Assembly: GCA_023392645.1 (NCBI GenBank) | Contig: JAEVYR010000105.1 | Span: 1 to 10,597 of the forward strand | Origin: Chloroflexota bacterium | Lineage (GTDB): Bacteria > Chloroflexota > Chloroflexia > Thermomicrobiales > UBA6265 | Direction of reading: 5' to 3' | DNA: 10,597 nt | Shown: positions 6,612 to 10,597 of the stretch, in pieces | Position numbering within the stretch: the first letter of the stretch is position 1 | Layout: each line of letters starts with the position of its first letter | Notes under the pieces: model-generated | What the model was told of the DNA's origin: nothing | The model's input: only the letters and a program-made list of their open reading frames with translations | The model's database searches: none | Translations under genes and position numbers: made by a program

Positions 6612-6731
6612 ATGAACAAGCTTGTGCGAAACATCACGACCGGTATGAGCAAGCAGATCGTGACCACGGCGATGACTACCATCACCGCGATCATTATTTG
6701 CCGGCCTGCCGCGCCGGGTGTCAGCTCATGA
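6612..6731 (+). CDS. Thr/Ile-rich leader peptide of the lysC attenuator
   Basis: A 39-codon ORF (ATG 6612, TGA 6729-6731) directly upstream of an intrinsic terminator and the aspartokinase gene. Seven of 39 residues are Thr and six are Ile. They are concentrated in codons 16-29 (6657-6698), which read I-V-T-T-A-M-T-T-I-T-A-I-I-I: five Thr and five Ile in 14 codons. This is the same logic as the enterobacterial thr operon leader, whose peptide is also Thr/Ile-rich and senses both charged tRNAs. The peptide has no other recognisable domain and presumably acts only by where the ribosome pauses. An in-frame ATG at 6645 could be an alternative start, but it also lacks a Shine-Dalgarno and lies farther from the promoter. 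The assignment rests on composition, position and the downstream RNA pairing. Confidence 0.8.
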   Translation: MNKLVRNITTGMSKQIVTTAMTTITAIIICRPAAPGVSS

Positions 6732-6771
6732 CGACGTTCTGAGAAACGATACCAACGGATCGGCAGGCGGG
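6701..6771 (+). promoter_or_regulatory. Antiterminator pairing of the lysC attenuator
   Basis: CCGGCCTGCCG (6701-6711), just after the Ile codons of the leader ORF, pairs with CGGCAGGCGGG (6761-6771): eight contiguous base pairs (6704-6711 with 6761-6768), one G-G mismatch, then two more pairs. The 3' partner contains bases 6767-6771 of the terminator's 5' arm, so the two structures exclude each other. A local hairpin (CCGGC 6701-6705 with GCCGG 6713-6717) competes with the antiterminator, as the 1:2 stem does in known attenuators. A ribosome paused on the Thr codons would leave 6701-6711 free; one reaching the TGA would not hold the structure open. Confidence 0.75.
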
Positions 6772-6798
6772 AGACGCAACCAGCGCTCCCGCTTTTTT
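6765..6798 (+). terminator. Intrinsic terminator of the attenuator
   Basis: GCGGGAG (6767-6773) pairs perfectly with CTCCCGC (6786-6792) around a 12-nt loop. G6766-T6793 and A6765-T6794 can extend the stem. Six T residues (6793-6798) follow immediately. It lies 34 nt past the leader stop codon and about 145 nt before the lysC start. An ATG at 6797, in the lysC frame, lies in this T-tract and is not the lysC start. Confidence 0.88.
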
Positions 6799-6943
6799 GA
6801 TGCCGTTTCCCACGGCCCGGCACCGCCGCCGGACCGGCCCGGACACCGCAGCGTCGCGATGCGCCGTCAATCCACCAGCCGCCGGCCCCCGAGGCACGAC
6901 CCGGGGCGACATGCCGGGACGACGTCACGCGAGGAGCTGTCAG

Positions 6944-8380
6944 ATGATCGTCATGAAGTTCGGAGGAACATCCGTCGCGAATCCCGAGCGCATCCGCGAC
7001 GTTATCCAGATCGCGCTCCAGCAGCCAGCCCCCAGGGTGATAGTCGTCTCGGCCGCCTCCGGGGTGACCAATCTCCTGCTCGACGCCGCCCGGCTCGCCG
7101 CGGACGGGTCGGACGAGGCGATGCTGGCCGCCGTCGACGACATCCACCGTCGCCACGATGTCATTCTCGACGCTATCGCCGATCGGGCCGAGCAGCAGCA
7201 GGCGCGCAAGGTCGTCGCCGAGCTGCACGGCCGGCTCGATATCGCCCTGCAGGCGGTCGCGAAGGCGGGCGAGGTGACGGCGGCGATGTCCGACCGCATC
7301 GTCAGCACCGGCGAGAAGTGCCTGAGCACGATGCTCGCGGCGACGATGCGCTCGCTGGGTCACCCGGCCGAGGCCGTCTTCGCCGACACCGTGATCGCGA
7401 CCGACGACCGCCACGGCACGGCCCGCCCCGACCGGCCCCGCACCCGCGCGGCGGCGCAGCACCGCATCGTGCCGGTGCTCGACGCCGGCAAGACCGCCGT
7501 GCTGACCGGTTTCATCGGCTTCGCGCCGGATGGCTCGACGACGACGCTCGGCCGCGGCGGCTCCGACTACAGCGCGACCTTGCTCGGCGCGGCCCTCGAC
7601 GCCGACGAGGTGCAGATCTGGACCGACGTGCCGGGCGTGCTCTCGGCCGACCCGCGCAAGGTCCCGACCGCGCGGGTGGTGCCGCACGTCAGCTTCGACG
7701 AGGCGCAGGAGCTCGCCCATTTCGGCGCGAAGGTGCTGCACCCGCGCACGATCCGCCCGGCGGTGGTGCGGAACATCCCGGTGCGCATCCTCTCGACCTT
7801 CGAGCCGCGCAATCCCGGCACGGTGGTCACCAAGGATGCCGAGGGCGACTCCATGAAGGCGGTCACGGCGTTGCGGGGGCTGATCTTGCTGACGCTGGAC
7901 GTGCCGGAGCTGGAGGATCTCGCGCCGGCGGCGTCGATGGTGTTCCGGCTGCTGCACGAGGAGGGCGTCGAGATTGTTTCGGTGTCGCAGGCGTCGTCGC
8001 GCCGGCGGATGACCTTTTTGGTCGACGCGGTGATCGGCGGCTGTGCGCGACTGCAGGCGCATTTGGAGGAGGAGCTTGACGCGGTGGAGGCCGATGTGAG
8101 CTGCAATGAGGATGTCGCGGTGGTCGCGGCCGTCGGCGAGGGGGTGGCGAACTCGGTCTCGGCGATGTCGAGGATGCTGTCGGTGCTGCAGCGCAACAGC
8201 GTGCCGGTGATTTCGTCGAGCCAGCAGACATCAAATGTCGCGGTGCTGGCGGTGATCGCCGAGCACGCCGCCGACCGGGCGGTCCAGGCGCTGCACGATG
8301 CCTTCGTGCGGCCACCGCGGAAGATTTCGCGGCGACAGCGGCGCGCGGCGCTGATGTCCGAGGCGGTCCGCGTGGGATGA
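6944..8380 (+). CDS. lysC: Aspartate kinase (aspartokinase), monofunctional
   Basis: Phosphorylates aspartate to beta-aspartyl phosphate, the committed step toward Lys, Thr, Met and Ile. The 478-residue protein has the amino-acid-kinase domain (about 1-290) with KFGGTSV (5-11), GRGGSDYSA (203-211), TDVPGV (227-232) and the SFDEAQELAHFGAKVLHP segment (250-267). Two ACT domains follow (about 306-365 and 388-455). In the first ACT domain the glycine-rich GMxGxxG loop of many aspartokinases is replaced by PELEDLAPAAS, so effector binding may differ. The protein ends in a basic tail (about 456-478). The ATG at 6944 is chosen because GAGGAG lies 7 nt upstream and MKFGGTSV follows three residues later; in-frame codons farther upstream overlap the attenuator. 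No homoserine dehydrogenase domain is fused. It is the first structural gene of a lysC-asd unit, with transcription predicted to be gated by the Thr/Ile attenuator. The symbol reflects function; thrA or ask would be equally fair. Confidence 0.93.
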   Translation: MIVMKFGGTSVANPERIRDVIQIALQQPAPRVIVVSAASGVTNLLLDAARLAADGSDEAMLAAVDDIHRRHDVILDAIADRAEQQQARKVVAELHGRLDIALQAVAKAGEVTAAMSDRIVSTGEKCLSTMLAATMRSLGHPAEAVFADTVIATDDRHGTARPDRPRTRAAAQHRIVPVLDAGKTAVLTGFIGFAPDGSTTTLGRGGSDYSATLLGAALDADEVQIWTDVPGVLSADPRKVPTARVVPHVSFDEAQELAHFGAKVLHPRTIRPAVVRNIPVRILSTFEPRNPGTVVTKDAEGDSMKAVTALRGLILLTLDVPELEDLAPAASMVFRLLHEEGVEIVSVSQASSRRRMTFLVDAVIGGCARLQAHLEEELDAVEADVSCNEDVAVVAAVGEGVANSVSAMSRMLSVLQRNSVPVISSSQQTSNVAVLAVIAEHAADRAVQALHDAFVRPPRKISRRQRRAALMSEAVRVG

Positions 8381-8385
8381 TGGCT

Positions 8386-8406
8386 GGGCCGGCACATAAC
8401 CGGCCC
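8386..8406 (+). repeat. GGGCCGG palindrome between lysC and asd
   Basis: GGGCCGG (8386-8392) pairs with CCGGCCC (8400-8406) around a 7-nt loop, starting 5 nt past the lysC stop. With flanks it shares GGGCCGGCA and CCGGCCCGnACG with the hairpin after ureD (4564-4591), so the two are copies of one element or one type of signal. There is no T-tract, so lysC-asd read-through is likely. Confidence 0.5.
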
Positions 8407-8425
8407 GTACGTGTGGAGAATCCCG

Positions 8426-8448
8426 CGGGAGGGGCTTGTCCCCTCCCG
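8426..8448 (+). other. 9-bp hairpin in the asd leader
   Basis: CGGGAGGGG (8426-8434) pairs perfectly with CCCCTCCCG (8440-8448) around CTTGT, ending 27 nt before the asd GTG start and 12 nt before its Shine-Dalgarno. It may set relative lysC/asd expression through RNA stability or attenuation, or be another dispersed palindrome. It also argues that the upstream in-frame codons from 8377 are not coding. Confidence 0.45.
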
Positions 8449-8475
8449 TTGCGATATGGTGAAAGGGCAAGGATC

Positions 8476-9531
8476 GTGGCAGACAACCGGATTCCCGTCG
8501 GCGTGCTGGGCGCGACCGGCAACGTTGGACAGCGGTTCATTCAGCTTCTCGAGGATCACCCCTGGTTCCGGGTGGCCGAGCTGGTCGCCTCCGAGCGCTC
8601 GGCGGGCAAGGCCTATGCCGAGGCGACCGACTGGCGCCTGAGCGCCAACATGCCCGAAAGCGTCTGCGGCATGGAGGTGCTCGACTATCACGCCGACCTG
8701 CAAAGCCCGCTCGTCTTCTCCGGGTTGCCGGGCGAGGTGGCCGGCGAAATCGAGGAGCGGCTCGCCGCGCGGGGGCAGGCGGTTCTCAGCAACACTTCGA
8801 CGCATCGGATGGAGCCGGATGTTCCCCTGTTGATCCCGGAGGTCAACCCGGACCACGCGGCCGCGATCGAGACGCAGCGCAAGAACCGGGGCTGGAAGGG
8901 GTACATCGTCACCAACGCAAACTGCTCGACGATCCACATGACGCTGGCGCTCAAGCCGTTGCAGGACGCCTTCGGTCTCGACGCGGTGATGGTGACGACG
9001 ATGCAGGCGGTATCCGGCGCGGGGTACCCCGGGGTGCCGTCGCTCGACATGATCGACAACGTGGTCCCCTACATCGGCGGCGAAGAGGACAAGATGGAGA
9101 CCGAGGCGCAGAAGATGCTCGGCGACTGGGCGGACGGCGGTTTCCAGCCCGCCAGCTTCGCCGCCAGCGCGCAGTGCAACCGGGTGCCGGTGCGCGACGG
9201 TCACATGGAGTGCGTTTCGGTGCGACTGAAGGAGGCCGCGACGCCGGATCAGGTGATCGCGGCGTTCACGGCGTTCCGGGGCGAGCCGCAGGAGCTCGGG
9301 CTGCCGAGCGCGCCGCCGCAGCCGGTGGTGGTGCGGAGCGAGCCGAACCGGCCGCAGCCGATCCTCGACCGGGAGGATGCGAGCATGGCGTCGGTGGTCG
9401 GCCGGGTACGCGAGTGCCCGGTGATGGGCATCAAGTTCGTGGTGCTGGGGCACAACACGGTGCGCGGCGCGGCGGGCGCATCGGTGCTGAACGCCGAGTT
9501 CTTCAAGGTCAAGGGCCTGCTGCCGAGCTGA
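8476..9531 (+). CDS. asd: Aspartate-semialdehyde dehydrogenase, archaeal/fungal type
   Basis: Reduces beta-aspartyl phosphate to aspartate semialdehyde with NADPH, directly after aspartokinase. The 351-residue protein has the Rossmann motif GATGNVGQ (12-19), the catalytic Cys150 in NANCSTI, and the QAVSGAGYPGVPSLDMIDNVVPYI-type segment (178-200) followed by GEEDKMETEAQKML. The CNRVPVRDGHMECVSV region (234-249) supplies the general-base His243. The NANCSTI and SGAGYPG context marks the archaeal/fungal (Asd type 2) branch rather than the E. coli type. The start is GTG at 8476, with AAGGA and GAAAGG just upstream; homology begins at the following ADNRIPVGVLG. An ATG at 8377 overlaps the lysC stop (ATGA) in the same frame, but would translate two hairpins into an unrelated extension. 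The pairing with lysC supports one operon. Confidence 0.94.
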   Translation: MADNRIPVGVLGATGNVGQRFIQLLEDHPWFRVAELVASERSAGKAYAEATDWRLSANMPESVCGMEVLDYHADLQSPLVFSGLPGEVAGEIEERLAARGQAVLSNTSTHRMEPDVPLLIPEVNPDHAAAIETQRKNRGWKGYIVTNANCSTIHMTLALKPLQDAFGLDAVMVTTMQAVSGAGYPGVPSLDMIDNVVPYIGGEEDKMETEAQKMLGDWADGGFQPASFAASAQCNRVPVRDGHMECVSVRLKEAATPDQVIAAFTAFRGEPQELGLPSAPPQPVVVRSEPNRPQPILDREDASMASVVGRVRECPVMGIKFVVLGHNTVRGAAGASVLNAEFFKVKGLLPS

Positions 9532-9675
9532 TGCGGCCGGCAGCTTCTGCAGGGGCGGACCCCCTCGACCCGCCGCATTCGGGGAGAGGTGGTGTCCGCC
9601 CGGTGGTCGCGCAGCGACTACATCTTCGCGTCGCTCAACGCCCGATCTCCCGCAATACCCGAACGATGGTGATGA

Positions 9676-9706
9676 CGACCGGAGTGCCCGCGAGGCACTC
9701 CGGTCG
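9676..9706 (+). terminator. 13-bp perfect hairpin downstream of asd
   Basis: CGACCGGAGTGCC (9676-9688) is exactly complementary to GGCACTCCGGTCG (9694-9706) with a 5-nt CGCGA loop. It is the longest perfect stem in the window and lies about 145 nt past the asd stop. Only a weak T-containing stretch (ATTTCTCC) follows some nucleotides later, so termination is plausible but not assured. It could instead mark an mRNA 3' end or be a REP-like palindrome. Confidence 0.5.
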
Positions 9707-9805
9707 ACATGCCATTTCTCCAGAGGTCGGGATTCGATCACTGCACGTGCGGAGATTTCCGGCCATCTGCAGGCCGGGGCGCCCGGCCCGTGCCGCTTCC
9801 CCCAT

Positions 9806-9834
9806 AAAAACGAAGAACCGCCGATGATCGGCGG
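9806..9834 (-). terminator. Minus-strand intrinsic terminator
   Basis: On the minus strand CCGCCGA (9834-9828) pairs with TCGGCGG (9824-9818). TTCTTCG then TTTTT (down to 9806) follows, giving the usual stem plus T-rich tail. On the plus strand the tail is A-rich and upstream, so the polarity is minus. It would stop transcription heading toward asd; whatever minus-strand transcript it ends has no recognised gene. Confidence 0.55.
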
Positions 9835-9848
9835 CTCCTCGCGGGTGG

Positions 9849-9903
9849 AGGGAAGGATGGTGTTTCCCTGGCTGGTGAACGCCTGCCTGTGTGGGAAGGC
9901 GTT
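9849..9903. other. Two adjacent hairpins upstream of the minus-strand terminator
   Basis: AGGGAA (9849-9854) pairs with TTCCCT (9864-9869), and AACGCCT (9878-9884) with AGGCGTT (9897-9903). Together with the terminator they make three successive stems on the minus strand. This could be the 3' part of a structured non-coding RNA or riboswitch-like leader. I could not match it to a known family by its conserved motifs. Confidence 0.3.
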
Positions 9904-10050
9904 GCTCCTCACCTGCCGGAAACGCTGTGACCGTTGGATACGTGAGCCCCGGCACCACACGGGTTGCTACTCGATCCTGGATAGCGGCGGCCGATTCGGC
10001 CATTGCCTCCGGTCAACACTATTGTGCCTTCGTGGCATGTTTCAGGCATC

Positions 10051-10069
10051 GGTAATATTACGTAATTTT
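10051..10069. promoter_or_regulatory. AT-rich palindromic site upstream of the transporter
   Basis: A markedly AT-rich spot in GC-rich DNA containing the palindrome ATTACGTAAT (10057-10066) overlapping TAATATTA (10053-10060). It lies about 165 nt before the transporter start. Such sites often serve as a promoter -10 region or as an operator for a TetR/MarR-type regulator, but no regulator gene is seen in the window and no good -35 partner is obvious. Confidence 0.3.
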
Positions 10070-10231
10070 GGCTCACTCTTCTCCCAATTCGGTACGTGAC
10101 AGCGCGTGCGACCCCGGTTTTACAGCAAAGAATACCCCGCGGGGGCACTTCCGGTGGCGTTGCAGCGCACAGCGCGGTGACCGATCATGGAGCGGTTGCC
10201 CCGACGGGGCTCACGACCGAAGGACCTTTTC

Positions 10232-10597
10232 ATGACCTCCCCCGCCACCGATCGGACCAACCCGCGACCCGAGCACAACCCCTGGGCTGTCCTCGCGGTG
10301 CTGTGCACCTCCGTGTTCATGCTGCTGCTCGACACCACGGTGGTCAACAACGCGCAGCGCAAAATCCAGATCGGGCTCGGCGCCGACCTCACCGAAATCC
10401 AGTGGATTCTCGACTCCTACATCCTCGTCTACGCGGTGCTGCTGCTGTCGTTCGGGCGGCTCGGCGACATTCTCGGTCGCAAGCGCTTCTTCATCATTGG
10501 CGTGGTCATCTTCACGGTCGCGTCCGGGCTTTGCGGCGTGGCCGGGCAGATCGGGGATGTCTTCGGGGTCTCGGGCGCCAGCGCGCTGATCGCGGCG
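10232..10597 (+). CDS. MFS transporter, DHA2 (EmrB/QacA-like) type, 3' partial
   Basis: The first 122 residues of a proton-coupled major facilitator, running off the right edge. TM1 (about 17-36) ends in LLLDTTVVNNA, matching the DHA2 LDxTxVNxA motif. QWILDSYILVYAVLLLSFGRL forms TM2 (about 58-76) and is followed by motif A GRLGDILGRKR (75-85) and TM3 (86-105). DHA2 members usually have 14 helices and export drugs or metabolites; the substrate cannot be told from this end. The segment NNAQRKIQIGL replaces the commoner NVALPxI, so it sits in a less usual branch. ATG at 10232 follows GAAGGA by 7 nt. It is separated from asd by 700 bp and is probably its own transcription unit. Confidence 0.88.
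   Translation, partial: MTSPATDRTNPRPEHNPWAVLAVLCTSVFMLLLDTTVVNNAQRKIQIGLGADLTEIQWILDSYILVYAVLLLSFGRLGDILGRKRFFIIGVVIFTVASGLCGVAGQIGDVFGVSGASALIAA

Larger units (their letters stand above)
9532..10231. other. 700-bp intergenic region, no convincing gene
   Basis: Open frames here (for example a 91-codon plus-strand and a 122-codon minus-strand frame) lack Shine-Dalgarno sites, recognisable motifs and a consistent codon pattern, so I do not call them. The region starts with a 7-bp hairpin spanning the asd stop (GCTGCCG 9519-9525 with CGGCAGC 9538-9544). It continues with the hairpins listed separately, a GC palindrome (CCGGCC 9759-9764 with GGCCGG 9772-9777), an AT-rich spot near 10051-10069, CCCCGCGGGG at 10135-10144, and a small GCCCC-GAC-GGGGC hairpin (10198-10210) ahead of the transporter's ribosome binding site. 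Confidence 0.5.

Noticed and set aside
6797..6943. In-frame N-terminal extension of aspartokinase starting at ATG 6797
   Set aside because: That ATG lies in the terminator T-tract. The extension matches no aspartokinase, and ATG 6944 has GAGGAG 7 nt upstream.
9841..9870. GGTGGAGGGA on the plus strand, like the start of a SAM-I riboswitch
   Set aside because: The following conserved GGCCC and CGGCAACC blocks are absent, and no methionine or SAM gene follows.
9903..9945. SRP RNA-like GGCAGG...GGAGCAAC on the minus strand
   Set aside because: The distance between the two motif halves is too short to hold the GGAA-type tetraloop stem that defines helix 8.
9635..10003. 122-codon minus-strand frame starting MAESAAAIQDRV
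   Set aside because: It has no Shine-Dalgarno and no recognisable domain, and it runs through the terminator and hairpins. Such frames are common by chance in GC-rich DNA.
9824..10099. 91-codon plus-strand frame starting in the terminator hairpin
   Set aside because: No ribosome binding site; Cys/Arg-rich composition unlike the neighbours; it begins inside a hairpin.
10198..10220. GCCCC-GAC-GGGGC hairpin near ACGA as a guanidine-II (mini-ykkC) riboswitch
   Set aside because: The two tandem ACGR-loop hairpins required by that class are not both present.

Overview
The window is a GC-rich bacterial chromosomal segment with three gene blocks. It reads as ordinary core and accessory metabolism rather than a mobile element; I saw no transposase, integrase, tRNA, rRNA or CRISPR array. 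Codon use is strongly G/C-ended throughout. The ureC-E-F-G-D order, an archaeal/fungal-type aspartate-semialdehyde dehydrogenase, two apparently leaderless starts and REP-like palindromes would fit a high-GC lineage such as Chloroflexota (Thermomicrobia-like). That placement is an inference of low certainty.

Region 1 (1-4525, plus strand) is the 3' part of a urease operon. It holds ureC (5' end outside the window), ureE, ureF, ureG and ureD. From ureE onward the genes are tightly packed: ureE/ureF and ureG/ureD overlap by 4 nt and ureF-ureG are 11 nt apart. Together they encode the Ni-containing catalytic subunit, the nickel chaperone UreE, and the UreF-UreG-UreD activation complex. All Ni ligands are present in UreC, but the usual flap cysteine is threonine. 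The operon ends at a strong hairpin (4563-4587).

Region 2 (4697-6269) has two convergent genes. One encodes a small J-domain protein with a C-terminal membrane anchor (plus). The other encodes an aminoglycoside-phosphotransferase-fold protein (minus) that has lost key catalytic residues. Their 3' ends overlap by 98 bp, so the basic tail of one is antisense to the membrane helix of the other.

Region 3 (6270-9531) is an aspartate-family amino-acid operon, lysC-asd, encoding the first two steps from aspartate to lysine, threonine, methionine and isoleucine. Upstream of lysC lies the best find in the window: a small leader ORF (6612-6731), absent from most automated gene calls. It has a Thr/Ile-rich run followed by mutually exclusive antiterminator and terminator stems and a six-T tract, a classic threonine/isoleucine transcription attenuator. 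Its start codon lies 7 nt after a -10-like hexamer, so the leader peptide may be translated from a leaderless mRNA. The intergenic DNA ahead of it carries REP-like palindromes.

Region 4 (9532-10231) is about 700 bp with no convincing gene. It holds a 13-bp hairpin, a minus-strand terminator with other hairpins upstream of it, and an AT-rich palindromic spot. It leads into the 5' end of a DHA2-type major facilitator superfamily transporter that runs off the right edge.
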